Below, piece after piece: positions 8,456 through 19,133 of a DNA stretch of 64,000 nucleotides. Origin of the DNA: Olsenella profusa DSM 13989 (GTDB taxonomy: Bacteria > Actinomycetota > Coriobacteriia > Coriobacteriales > Atopobiaceae); the NCBI RefSeq assembly GCF_030811115.1, contig NZ_JAUSQK010000001.1:1364001-1428000 (forward strand). Reading direction: 5' to 3'. The notes under the pieces were generated by a model. The model was not told the DNA's origin. It searched no databases and worked only from the letters and a program-made list of their open reading frames with translations. The stretch's first letter is position 1, and each line of letters opens with the position of its first letter. The translations under genes were made by a program, and so were the position numbers.

Positions 8456-8914
8456 ATGAGCAAGCGAGAACTGTCCGTGGTGCTCAAGGTGATTGACTGT
8501 CTGGCTATGGCAGCCTGCACCTTTGTAGCCCTGGTAGTGATTCCGGGAGGTGAGACGGCCTCTGTACTACCCGTAGGCTCGACCATCCTCTTCGTTGTAG
8601 GTGTCGTGCCCCTGGTGCTGCTTGCCGTCCAGGCTTGGAGACTGTTCTCCGCCATCGGGGCGGGGGAGGTCTTCGCAGCTTGCAATGCCAGGACCCTTCG
8701 TTTCATGGCGTATCTCGCTGCGATCGACTCCATCATCTGGGTGAGTGGACTCGCGATTTATACGCTGTGTGCCCCGGAGAGGCGTTTTGCTGTGGTTGCT
8801 GCACTTTCCGTGGCGCGCGTCTTCGCGGTGTCGCTCACGGTGGTGTTGGCTGCGCTCTCGATGTTCACCGCAAATGCCGCCGAGCTCAAGGACGACAACG
8901 ACCTGGTGGTGTAG
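8456..8914 (+). CDS. DUF2975-type membrane protein
   Basis: The 152-residue protein has four predicted membrane spans (about 12-32, 43-63, 87-107, 116-137). Its layout fits DUF2975, a family usually encoded beside a small Cro/C1-like regulator, as it is here. The start at 8456 follows GAGAGGGGCGG; the upstream ATG/GTG options cross the operator. It ends three bases before the HTH gene. The function is unknown; in such pairs the membrane protein may modulate the regulator. Confidence 0.7.
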   Translation: MSKRELSVVLKVIDCLAMAACTFVALVVIPGGETASVLPVGSTILFVVGVVPLVLLAVQAWRLFSAIGAGEVFAACNARTLRFMAYLAAIDSIIWVSGLAIYTLCAPERRFAVVAALSVARVFAVSLTVVLAALSMFTANAAELKDDNDLVV

Positions 8915-8916
8915 AG

Positions 8917-9144
8917 ATGCCGGAGCAACCGCAGGGAGAGATCCGGGTCAACCTGGACGTCATGCTCGCCACGCGCAAGATGACGCTCACCGAGCTCTCG
9001 GAGTGCGTGGGCGTGACCATGGCCAACCTCTCCCTCAAGAACGGCAAGGCGCGGGCCGTGCGCTTCACCACGCTTGCCGCCATCTGCAACGAGCTGGACT
9101 GCCAGCCGGGTGACCTGCTCGAATACGTTCCACACCAGACGTAA
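8917..9144 (+). CDS. Small XRE-family (YozG-like) transcriptional regulator
   Basis: The 75-residue protein is almost entirely a helix-turn-helix: VNLDVMLATRKMTLTELSECVGVTMANLSLKNGKARAVRFTTLAAICNELDCQPGDLLEYV. This is the Cro/C1-like fold with the typical CQPGDLLEY end of the subfamily that pairs with DUF2975 proteins. It probably binds the palindrome at 8374-8392 and represses its own operon; that is an inference. Confidence 0.85.
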   Translation: MPEQPQGEIRVNLDVMLATRKMTLTELSECVGVTMANLSLKNGKARAVRFTTLAAICNELDCQPGDLLEYVPHQT

Positions 9145-9162
9145 CGACGAAAGGAACAACCT

Positions 9163-10140
9163 ATGGCTGAGCTTGAAAGGGCCGGGATGCCTCCCGTGCC
9201 CCAGGACTACCCTGGCCCAGATGCGCATGATGACCCTGGGCGTGCCGACGCCGCGGCTCCCCACCTTGCACGGAGGGATGTCCCGGCCCTCCTGCTCGCC
9301 CTGGCCTTCTCGCTCCTGTGGACGCGGGCCTCGACGCTCGACCTCATGTTCGGCTGGCTTGACGACGAGTGGTGGCTCTGGCGGGTCGTGCGGTTCCTGG
9401 CGGTGTCGCTGGCGACGTTCTCGCTCCTCTATGGCGTTGCGCATGCCCAGGAGGCGCGCCGTGCGACGGGGGAGGTCCCCCTGCCGAAGCCCGCCAACAC
9501 CGTTGCGCTCACCACGATGCTCGCGGCTCTCGATGCCGTGTACCTCATCTTCGTGGTCGTGCAGTTCCAGGAGCTGTTTGGCGGCCCTGAGATGGTGGGT
9601 GCCACCGGTGCGTATGCCAGCTATGCGCGCCAGGGGTTCTTCGAGCTGGTGGGCGTCTCCGCCATCAACCTCGCCGTGGCGCTGGCATGCGTGTGGTGGC
9701 TGCGCGGCGGCAGGCGTCCCGTCGTCCTGCTGGTGCTGCAGTGTGGCCTGCTCGCTGCCATTGCCGTCATGCTGGCCTCCTCGGCGCTGAGGATGGGGCT
9801 GTACGTCGAGCGCTACGGTCTCACGATGCTGCGGGCCCTCACGTACGTGGGCATGGTGTCCATCCTCATGCTGGGCGTCTTCACGGCCGTGCGCCTGTTC
9901 CGACCGCAGTTCCGCCTGTACAGGTGGTCCCTGGCGACGCTGCTCGTCATCTGGCTGGCCTTTGGCCTCTCCGTGCCCGCCGCCCGCATCGCGGAGTTCG
10001 ACGTCAACGGCTACCTCGATGGCTCCATCGAGGAGATCGACATCGACTATCTGTATGACCTCGGCCCCGACGCGTCTGACGCCCTCGACCACCTTGCCGA
10101 GGAACGGCCGGGGCAGGCCACCTTTGGCGCTGTGACCTAA
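9163..10140 (+). CDS. DUF4173-like polytopic membrane protein
   Basis: The 325-residue protein has seven to eight hydrophobic segments between about residues 40 and 275 and an acidic C-terminal tail (SIEEIDIDYLYDLGPDASDALDHL). The stretch LYVERYGLTMLRALTYVGM is characteristic of DUF4173/DUF4153 membrane proteins. The ATG follows AAAGGAACAACCT, 18 bases after the regulator gene, so the three genes form one operon. The role is unknown; the acidic tail is on one side of the membrane and could be a protein contact. Confidence 0.75.
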   Translation: MAELERAGMPPVPQDYPGPDAHDDPGRADAAAPHLARRDVPALLLALAFSLLWTRASTLDLMFGWLDDEWWLWRVVRFLAVSLATFSLLYGVAHAQEARRATGEVPLPKPANTVALTTMLAALDAVYLIFVVVQFQELFGGPEMVGATGAYASYARQGFFELVGVSAINLAVALACVWWLRGGRRPVVLLVLQCGLLAAIAVMLASSALRMGLYVERYGLTMLRALTYVGMVSILMLGVFTAVRLFRPQFRLYRWSLATLLVIWLAFGLSVPAARIAEFDVNGYLDGSIEEIDIDYLYDLGPDASDALDHLAEERPGQATFGAVT

Positions 10141-10183
10141 AGGGGTCTCGCAGCCGGGGCCTCGGAATGCGCCTGTCCTCTCG

Positions 10184-10374
10184 TGTGGGTGCGATTCTCC
10201 ACCCCTGTGGGTGCCAGTCGGTTCGTGTGGGTGCGATTCTCCCGCACGCGGCCCACAGAACCGCAGGTCGCCGGAGGCCCGCCCGGGAGAAAGGCATCCA
10301 CACGCGGCATATGGCACCCACATGATGGGAGATGATGGGGGAGTCGCACCCACATGCAGCGGAAAGCGCCCACA
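10184..10374. repeat. Phased inverted array of TGTGGGTGC repeats, copy 1
   Basis: Three forward copies of TGTGGGTGCS start at 10184, 10206 and 10226. Four reverse copies ending CCACA or CCCACA start at 10293, 10313, 10345 and 10365. Spacing is 20-22 bases, except for one 32-base step. The whole 10141-10507 gap before uvrA holds nothing else clear. The forward and reverse sets could fold into a large branched hairpin. The same architecture recurs at 25128-25285. It is not a CRISPR array: the spacing is too short and orientation flips in the middle. Confidence 0.75.
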
Positions 10375-10507
10375 GACGAGCGAACGGCACCCCCGCGATG
10401 CCCGCGGGCTATCGTTCGCTGTCGCCCGTATTGGGTAGACTGGATGGGCATACAGCGGGCGCCGCCCGGTGGCGCCCCCACTCGGAATTCCGTCACAAGA
10501 GGTACCC

Positions 10508-13399
<2,892 letters not shown>

Positions 13400-13402
13400 C
13401 CC

Positions 13403-13894
13403 GTGCCCAGGAGGGAGAGGATAGCCAAGACCAACGCCATGCGCGAGCTGGAGCGTGGTGGGGTGTCCTACACGGCCCACGAGCATGAGGAGGGAGACCT
13501 CTCGCGCGGCCTAGGCCTGCGCATGGCCGAGGAGGCGGGCGAGGATCCCGCCAGCCAGTTCAAGACGCTCGTGTGCGTGGCGCCGGGCGGCGGCCATGTG
13601 GTGTGCTGCCTGCCCGTGGGCGAGGAGCTCGACTTCAAGAAGGCCGCGGCGGCAGCGGGCGAGAAGTCGCTCTCGCTGCTGCCCACCAGGGAGCTGGAGG
13701 CAACGACGGGCTACGTGCGTGGTGGCTGCACGCCCGTGGGCATGAGGAGGCGGTTCCCCACCCTCATCGACGAGACGGCGCAGCTCTTCGAGCGCATCGG
13801 CATATCGGGCGGCAGGCGCGGCCTGGGCCTGCGCGTGAATCCGGAGGAGCTGGCGGCTCTCATCGGCGCGACGTTTGCGGACGTCTGCCGGTAG
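13403..13894 (+). CDS. ybaK: Cys-tRNA(Pro)/Cys-tRNA(Cys) deacylase YbaK/EbsC type
   Basis: The 163-residue YbaK-fold editing protein hydrolyses mischarged aminoacyl-tRNA. It shows the family blocks SQFKTLVCV (with the conserved Lys), HVVCCLPVGEELDFKKAA, TGYVRGGCTPVGMRRRFPTLID and an IGISGGRRGLGLRVNPEEL end. The GTG start lies 3 bases after the uvrA stop, so it is co-transcribed with uvrA. A short ACCTC/GAGGT hairpin follows at about 13899-13912 and may help end transcription. Confidence 0.9.
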   Translation: MPRRERIAKTNAMRELERGGVSYTAHEHEEGDLSRGLGLRMAEEAGEDPASQFKTLVCVAPGGGHVVCCLPVGEELDFKKAAAAAGEKSLSLLPTRELEATTGYVRGGCTPVGMRRRFPTLIDETAQLFERIGISGGRRGLGLRVNPEELAALIGATFADVCR

Positions 13895-13937
13895 CGAGAC
13901 CTCCTCAGAGGTGGTGTGTTAGAGATGCTCGCATGGG

Positions 13938-14093
13938 CTACGACTTGGAATTCCCACGCTGCTTGAGGGCGGTCATGAGGTAGAGGATTACGTTGAGAGC
14001 GAGCAGCCCGATGACGCTTGCCATGTCTGGTAGCGCTCCCGGAGTACCAGACAGATAGCGATCAACACTGTTTTTTACCAGTACAAAGTTCAT
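13938..14093 (-). pseudogene. Detached C-terminal piece of the PqqD-M50 protease
   Basis: A 51-residue frame begins at an ATG overlapping the stop of the upstream protease frame (ATGA). It reads MNFVLVKNSVDRYLSG, then a clear membrane helix (ASVIGLLALNVILYLMTAL) and a basic end. It looks like the last helix of the membrane protease now in a different frame, consistent with an internal deletion. It could still be translated by coupling. The remaining sequence up to ybaK shows nothing else. Confidence 0.5.
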
Positions 14094-14689
14094 GGGCAGC
14101 GTGCAAAGGGGTTGGTCTGTACAATAGGGAATCGCATCCTGATACCAAGAGATACTTCCGCATGTAAGTCAAGCGACCTGGCGGCGAGTATATGGAATGA
14201 CTCATGCACGGCAATGATTATCCAGGAGAGTACCGTCAAAATAAGCAAGTTCACGGCGCCGCTCTGGGTTACTAAGACGGTTTCATACGTAGGAAAAGGA
14301 ATGATCCCGAGCACATATGATCCGACGGCCATGGCTAGAAGGGCTATAAAAAGAATATACGCAGGTGTGCAAAAAGGGATGCCTGCATAGTTACTCTGGA
14401 TATGATCGAACACGTTACTCTTCACCTGTGGTCGGTCAAGAATCTGAGCATCTCTCAAAGTCTTGAGAAACGCGTCTATATCTATGTCTGCACCGAGCCT
14501 TTCGAGCGTATGGTCATGAATCTCCGGGATGCTCCGCGTGCCGTCCATCATGGAGACAACTTCGACGCCAATCTCTGGTACTTGTACAAACTTCTGGCCA
14601 TTCCCAAGGAGGAATACTCCATTCTCTTCCTCAGTGATGATGAGAGATCTCAGGTCTGGATATGTCATTAACACGTTATCTTGTGTCAT
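14090..14689 (-). CDS. PqqD-like domain fused to truncated M50-type membrane metalloprotease
   Basis: The 199-residue product has two parts. Residues about 8-95 look like a PqqD/RRE peptide-binding winged helix (LRSLIITEEENGVFLLGNGQKFVQVPEIGVEVVSMMDGTRS, then a helical end). From 110 on are membrane helices and a zinc-protease HExxH motif (HESFH near 165). Family members run to roughly 400 residues with a second metal motif and more helices, which are missing; the frame stops soon after. In RiPP loci such proteins cut leader peptides in the membrane. The start overlaps the M14 stop (ATGA). It is probably inactive or reduced. Confidence 0.7.
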   Translation of the reverse strand: MTQDNVLMTYPDLRSLIITEEENGVFLLGNGQKFVQVPEIGVEVVSMMDGTRSIPEIHDHTLERLGADIDIDAFLKTLRDAQILDRPQVKSNVFDHIQSNYAGIPFCTPAYILFIALLAMAVGSYVLGIIPFPTYETVLVTQSGAVNLLILTVLSWIIIAVHESFHILAARSLDLHAEVSLGIRMRFPIVQTNPFARCP

Positions 14690-15909
14690 ATTCGTTCACC
14701 TACGAACGCCCGAATGATGCCATCAGCAATGCGCTCCACGTCCGATATGCTGACTGTGCTCGCAGCGGGCGCGAGATGGGCCAGTTCGGCGAAGCACTGT
14801 GCGCTGCCACCAATCTCTCTTCCGAGAGCGCGCGCCATCTGGGCATATTGAGTTGCTATCGAGAATACGAGTCCGAAATAGCGATCAACCGCCTCGTCTC
14901 TGGGCCACTCTTGCATTTGATTGCAAACCGAATGTACGTAGGCGCTATCGCTTGTGCGTCGTTCCCAGAATTCTCTAGGTGACGAAAGGAGCAGGTCAGT
15001 GGTTGTACCAGCATTCTTGCGCGGGAAAACTGTGCAGAGATCGTCTTCGAAGTGAGACCATAGAACTTTTAGACGCGCTGCGAACTCATCCGGCATACCG
15101 GGGACAAGGGTGGCGTCAAGTGAAAAGAGTGGCAGCTCGATTACTAGTGATTGGCAGGATTTATCTACATATTCAAAACTCGCAGATCCATTTGTGTAGT
15201 CTGAGCCGAAGTCACCAACACTCTTGAGGAAATCAATCTCATGCTCAGCGAGAGGTAAGGTGAACACGCCTTTGGCGAGGCGATTGCAGTAGGGAACGGG
15301 TGTATGTCGTAGGACCTCAAGGCCGGAGTCAGCAAGGACCCCGGCAATAGCCAGTGCGAGGGATGGGTCAGGACCACCTGCATAGGCATAGGCTGCCCCG
15401 ACGGTTCCGTTGTGCAATGAGATGAGTCCGTCCGGATGGACATGGTCGATGAGCCGAGCCACGGCAGCCGTTTCCGGTAGCATCGTCTCGTGCTCATAGT
15501 CGTTGTAAGAGAGGGGAAAGTCCCATTCCACCTGGTACTTTGTTGCCGCCCTGAACCAGCCTTCGACCATACCAGTAAGCGTTAGGCCATTTGGTTGCGA
15601 CCACCAAAGCTCGTTCATGTGCGCGCCGTCAACATCCCAGACTGGCACCAGCCACCAAGTGTCCCTGCCTGTTCCAGCCACTATTGCTGCTGTTTCGAGT
15701 AAATGGGGGATCACAACCTGCGAGAGTGGCTCATTGGGATGTGGGAAGCCGAGAATCAACAGCTTCCTGGGCGGGCCATCGATGGCGTAGGCGACGATTT
15801 CCCGCCCTTGAGAGCTCGTGCCGATTCGCACTCTTCGTATGGCTAGCCCGAAGCCAGCGGCAGTCCTCTCTATATCCGCCAGGTAATCATCGACGGTTTC
15901 GAGTCGCAT
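14686..15909 (-). CDS. M14-like zinc carboxypeptidase of a RiPP locus
   Basis: The 407-residue protein shows the M14 layout: a His57-x2-Glu60 zinc pair in GFPHPNEP, a third ligand His166 in SLHNG, and a candidate catalytic Glu258 in VIELP. These spacings fit the M14 fold, although no exact subfamily is recognised. There is no signal peptide, so it acts in the cytoplasm, where it could trim the C-terminus of a modified peptide. The start at 15909 follows GAGGAGAAGG and overlaps the E1-like gene by 23 bases. Codon use and GC are lower than in flanking genes, suggesting horizontal transfer. The C-terminal third (270-407) is helical and unassigned. Confidence 0.75.
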   Translation of the reverse strand: MRLETVDDYLADIERTAAGFGLAIRRVRIGTSSQGREIVAYAIDGPPRKLLILGFPHPNEPLSQVVIPHLLETAAIVAGTGRDTWWLVPVWDVDGAHMNELWWSQPNGLTLTGMVEGWFRAATKYQVEWDFPLSYNDYEHETMLPETAAVARLIDHVHPDGLISLHNGTVGAAYAYAGGPDPSLALAIAGVLADSGLEVLRHTPVPYCNRLAKGVFTLPLAEHEIDFLKSVGDFGSDYTNGSASFEYVDKSCQSLVIELPLFSLDATLVPGMPDEFAARLKVLWSHFEDDLCTVFPRKNAGTTTDLLLSSPREFWERRTSDSAYVHSVCNQMQEWPRDEAVDRYFGLVFSIATQYAQMARALGREIGGSAQCFAELAHLAPAASTVSISDVERIADGIIRAFVGERI

Positions 15910-16969
15910 CCTTCTCCTCCCTTGACGAGCAGACGGGGCATGTGTCCATCCGTTGCCATCTCTGTCGAGTTGTCGTATACGTGGCCATATCAAGCATGAG
16001 TGACGTACCCATGAGAGAGCATGGAGCATATCCTGACACGTACCTGATGACTTCGTCGCTCGTGATGGCTCCGATCGAAAGGCATAGAGGTCCATAGGAC
16101 GGAATCTTGCGACCTGCATTCATTGCTATATCATCGACCTCACCGTTTTGCTCAAGGATACATTGGTAGCAAGCGGTTTCCCCCGATACGACAAGAGGGC
16201 CTGCGATGCCGACATGTTCGCTGAAACCAGCGAAGATGAATGACGTGCCCGTGCTGACGCACAAGCGATTGACCATCTCCCTAGCGCTTCGTACCGGTCG
16301 ATCTATTGTGGAGACAACAATATCAGAATCATGAACCGTTTCGGCCAAGAAGCCATCCGTCTTGACTGTTGTCATCAATGCTGAGATGGTAATAGATGGG
16401 TTAATGCGCTTCAGCGCATCAGTAGCAGCCTCGACCTTAGGCCTGCCGATATCTGCGTAGGAAAAGAGAGTTTGCCGAATGAGGTTACTTTCCTCAACTT
16501 GGTCGTCATCGATAATTGTCGGTCTTCCGACCCCAGCGCGAGCAAGCGTCTCTGCGATAATTGATCCGATGCCTCCAATCCCAAGGATAGTGACATGTGA
16601 ATGCATGATGGCGCTTAGCATATTTGGCACTCGCAGATAATTGCCCTGCATCGCGAAGTAAAGCGCCTCACGCATAAGCCGACTATTATCGAGAACTCGC
16701 GAAGCGGCATCCGCATCGATAAGGTACCCAACATCAAGTAGTTGTTGGATAAGCGACTCTACATTGTCTACGGGCATTCCAAAAGTACTACTCAGGGTAG
16801 ATGCAACAGCTTTCCTGTCGGCAGGTATCAAGAAATGCGAAAGAATGCCAAGTACTTGAAAGGGCGCATTCTCTATCTTCGTGCCCGTTCCAGGATGATT
16901 GCCCAATCGGATATCGTTCGTTTTAGAATTCAGATAGAGTGGTCTAAACTGGTTTATCACACATCTCAT
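15887..16969 (-). CDS. E1-like (ThiF/MccB-type) adenylating enzyme with RRE-like N-terminus
   Basis: The 360-residue protein has an N-terminal winged-helix-like segment (about 15-90) resembling peptide-binding RRE/PqqD domains. A ThiF-fold follows with nucleotide motif GIGGIGS (130-136), IDDDQVEESNLIRQ (153-166) and zinc pairs Cys267-x2-Cys270 and Cys344-x2-Cys347. MccB of microcin C has the same plan and activates the peptide C-terminus with ATP. The 22-residue peptide gene upstream is the likely substrate. The start at 16969 is chosen because longer frames run through the intergenic hairpin and the peptide gene; its ribosome site is weak, as expected for expression lower than that of the peptide. 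Confidence 0.8.
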   Translation of the reverse strand: MRCVINQFRPLYLNSKTNDIRLGNHPGTGTKIENAPFQVLGILSHFLIPADRKAVASTLSSTFGMPVDNVESLIQQLLDVGYLIDADAASRVLDNSRLMREALYFAMQGNYLRVPNMLSAIMHSHVTILGIGGIGSIIAETLARAGVGRPTIIDDDQVEESNLIRQTLFSYADIGRPKVEAATDALKRINPSITISALMTTVKTDGFLAETVHDSDIVVSTIDRPVRSAREMVNRLCVSTGTSFIFAGFSEHVGIAGPLVVSGETACYQCILEQNGEVDDIAMNAGRKIPSYGPLCLSIGAITSDEVIRYVSGYAPCSLMGTSLMLDMATYTTTRQRWQRMDTCPVCSSREEKDATRNRR

Positions 16970-16993
16970 TTTCGTTATCCCATAGTAAGAAGC

Positions 16994-17029
16994 CCGGGAT
17001 TCCCGCGCGAAAAACAATGGAAATCCCGG
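16994..17029 (-). terminator. Stem-loop between precursor peptide and maturation genes
   Basis: CCGGGATT (16994-17001) pairs with AATCCCGG (17022-17029), extended by two more pairs after one mismatch, with a 14-base loop. It lies between the stop of the peptide gene and the start of the E1-like gene. Read on the minus strand, the tail is only modestly T-rich (CTTCTT). Partial terminators or stabilising stems at this place are common in peptide loci, where they raise precursor mRNA above enzyme mRNA. Confidence 0.55.
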
Positions 17030-17042
17030 ACTCACTGTTGAT

Positions 17043-17111
17043 CTAGCAGTGCTGATCAACATGGCAGGTCGTTGAGACCTCCTCTACTGGCTTCACCTCA
17101 ATGGTAGTCAT
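17043..17111 (-). CDS. Putative RiPP precursor peptide (22 residues)
   Basis: A tiny frame with an excellent ribosome site (GAGGAGGT, 7 bases before ATG) encodes 22 residues. It starts MTTIEVKPVEEV, an acidic/hydrophobic leader-like part, and ends STTCHVDQHC, a core-like part with Cys16, His17, His21 and a C-terminal Cys22. It is the first gene of the minus-strand locus and is followed by a stem-loop and the E1-like, M14 and PqqD-M50 genes. E1-like enzymes such as MccB act on very short peptides at the C-terminal residue, so Cys22 is the obvious site. The product is unknown. Confidence 0.75.
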   Translation of the reverse strand: MTTIEVKPVEEVSTTCHVDQHC

Positions 17112-17343
17112 GACGTCACCTCCTCTGCTTGTATATTGATGGGTTAGGGGGGTTAGCTTTTCGGGGAGGGAGATTCAACCAGGGGGTTGTATCCGAGAGC
17201 GAAATAGCAGACTGGGCGATGACAAGCAGTGATTGAATGCCCTCAGACAGGATGTCTTTGGCGCATCGAGCAAGGCATTTCGGATGCGTTACCCTCTGAC
17301 GCCGTCGGCCTTCGGGCTACTTTGCTGCGCTAGAGTAGCGTCA

Positions 17344-17372
17344 TTGAAATCGCGTCACGAAGGCAGAATAAA
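17344..17372 (+). promoter_or_regulatory. Candidate his operon promoter
   Basis: TTGAAA (17344-17349) and AATAAA (17367-17372) are 17 bases apart, about 95 bases before the hisZG start. An upstream stem (GCTACT 17316-17321 with AGTAGC 17334-17339) is weak. No histidine-rich leader peptide or T-box sequence was seen. The rest of 17112-17465 contains the minus-strand RiPP promoter region (CTAACCC direct repeat at about 17140-17156) and nothing else clear. Confidence 0.4.
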
Positions 17373-17465
17373 TGCCGAACCCATGGCTTCCGACTTTTCC
17401 CTGCGAGGGGACGGGGATGCAGATTTGGTGGCCTTGGATGTGACCCCCGGACGAAAGGGAAGCAA

Positions 17466-19124
17466 GTGCTCGTAGGAACCCCCCGTGGCTTTCGTGACAT
17501 CCTGCCGACGGAGGCACTCGCACGTGAGCGCATCACAGACACCGTTCGTGCCTGCTTCGGCGAGCGGGGTTACCTGCCCATAGAGACGCCCCTGCTCGAG
17601 GATCGCGGCTCGCTCGAGGGCGGTGGCAGGCTCGCCGATTCCCTCTTCCAGCTCTTCGACACCGACCGTAGCCTGCTGGTGCTGCGGCCCGACCTCACGT
17701 TGCCCGTCGCACGCCTGGTGGCCACCCGCTTCGACGACAGCCAGCTTCCGCTGCGCCTGCGCTACTGCGCGCCGGTCGTGCGCGAGGAGTCCTCGCTCAA
17801 GGGCCAGCCGCGTCAGTTCACGCAGCTGGGCGTGGAGCGCTTTGGCACACGGGACGAGGAGCCCGAGGTCGAGACGGTCTCGCTGCTCGCCGAGACCCTC
17901 GGTCGACTCGATGTCCCGGCCTGGCGCATCGTCTGTGGCTCCGTCTCCCCGCTGACGGCGCTGCTTGCCGCGTGCTCGCCCTCGCAGGAGTTCACGGGGC
18001 AGGTCCTGCGCCTGGTGCACGAGTCGGACCTCGTGGGGCTGGACGACCTCGTCGCCCACACCGACGCGCTGCGCCCGCAGGCGGCCTGCGCCCTTGCCCG
18101 GATCGTGCGCCTCGAAGGTGGCGTCGAGGTCATCGACCAGATTGACGCCCTGCTCGACGAGGCGTCCGTGCCCGTGCGGGGCCGTGGCACCTCCGAGCTG
18201 CGCGCCCTGGTCAACGGCCTGGCGGAGCTTGTGGAGGCGGGCCGTCTGAGCCTTGACTTCTCCATCATCAACTCGTTCGACTACTACACGGGCATCATCT
18301 TCAAGGCCTATTCCGAGGGCATCGCCGCCTCGATCGCCTCGGGGGGTCGCTACGATGCCGTCCTGGCCAACCTCGACCGCTCCGGTGTCTCCGCCTGCGG
18401 CTTCATGTGCTCGCTCGAGCGCCTGCAGGAGATCCTGGGCGAGCAGGGAGCGTCGGGTGTGGTGACGCCGGGCGTGCGCCTGGACGCGCGCCCCCTGCGT
18501 ATCGCCGTTCCCAAGGGGTCCCTCAAGGATGACACGATCCGCGTGCTCGAGGCGGCAGGTCTGCCCGTGGCGGATCTGCGCGACGTTGGCCGCAAGCTCG
18601 TCATCCGCGAGGGCGACTACGAGTACGTCATCGTGCGCGCCCAGGATGCGCCCATCTTCGTGGCGCATGGCGGCGCGGACTGCGGCATCTGCGGCAACGA
18701 CTCCATCATCGAGGCGGGTGTCGACCTGCTCCAGCTTGTCGATTTGGGCTTTGGCGCCTGTCGCTTCGTGGTGGCCGAGCCCCGCGCCAAGGCGGGCGAG
18801 GCGGACCGTGCCTATGGGTGGCGCGGCACCGTGCGGGTGGCCACCAAGTACCCGCGCATCACGCGGCGCTACTACGACGCGCTGGGCCAACAGGTTGACA
18901 TCGTGCAGCTGCATGGCAACATCGAGCTCGGCCCCATCGTGGGCATGACCGACCGCATCGTGGACATCACGGCCACGGGCACCACGCTCGCGGAGAACGA
19001 CCTCGTCGTCGTGGACGACGTCATGGAATGCGCGGCGCGCTTCTTTGCGGGGCCGGCGGCCTACCGCTGTGACGCCCGCATTCGTGACCTCGCCCGCCGC
19101 CTCAAGGCGGTGACCCAACCCTAG
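17466..19124 (+). CDS. hisZG: ATP phosphoribosyltransferase: HisZ regulatory and HisG catalytic domains fused
   Basis: The 552-residue fusion carries both partners of the short-form enzyme that makes phosphoribosyl-ATP, the first step of histidine synthesis. Residues about 1-330 are the class II tRNA-synthetase-like HisZ (GTPRGFRDILP, ETPLLEDRGSLEGG, LRPDLTLPVARLVATR, DYYTGIIFKAYSEG). Residues about 343-552 are the short HisG (LRIAVPKGSLKDDTIRVLEAAGL, GGADCGICGNDSIIE) with the PRPP loop VDITATGTTL near 500. The two are normally separate genes forming a hetero-octamer. Start GTG 17466 follows AAAGGGAAGCAA. It opens the his operon. Confidence 0.93.
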   Translation: MLVGTPRGFRDILPTEALARERITDTVRACFGERGYLPIETPLLEDRGSLEGGGRLADSLFQLFDTDRSLLVLRPDLTLPVARLVATRFDDSQLPLRLRYCAPVVREESSLKGQPRQFTQLGVERFGTRDEEPEVETVSLLAETLGRLDVPAWRIVCGSVSPLTALLAACSPSQEFTGQVLRLVHESDLVGLDDLVAHTDALRPQAACALARIVRLEGGVEVIDQIDALLDEASVPVRGRGTSELRALVNGLAELVEAGRLSLDFSIINSFDYYTGIIFKAYSEGIAASIASGGRYDAVLANLDRSGVSACGFMCSLERLQEILGEQGASGVVTPGVRLDARPLRIAVPKGSLKDDTIRVLEAAGLPVADLRDVGRKLVIREGDYEYVIVRAQDAPIFVAHGGADCGICGNDSIIEAGVDLLQLVDLGFGACRFVVAEPRAKAGEADRAYGWRGTVRVATKYPRITRRYYDALGQQVDIVQLHGNIELGPIVGMTDRIVDITATGTTLAENDLVVVDDVMECAARFFAGPAAYRCDARIRDLARRLKAVTQP

Positions 19125-19133
19125 GAGCCTCAC

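Noticed and set aside
17233-17475. Possible 80-residue gene or his leader peptide before hisZG
   Set aside because: It lacks a ribosome site and a run of His codons, overlaps the likely promoter, and shows no protein-like pattern.
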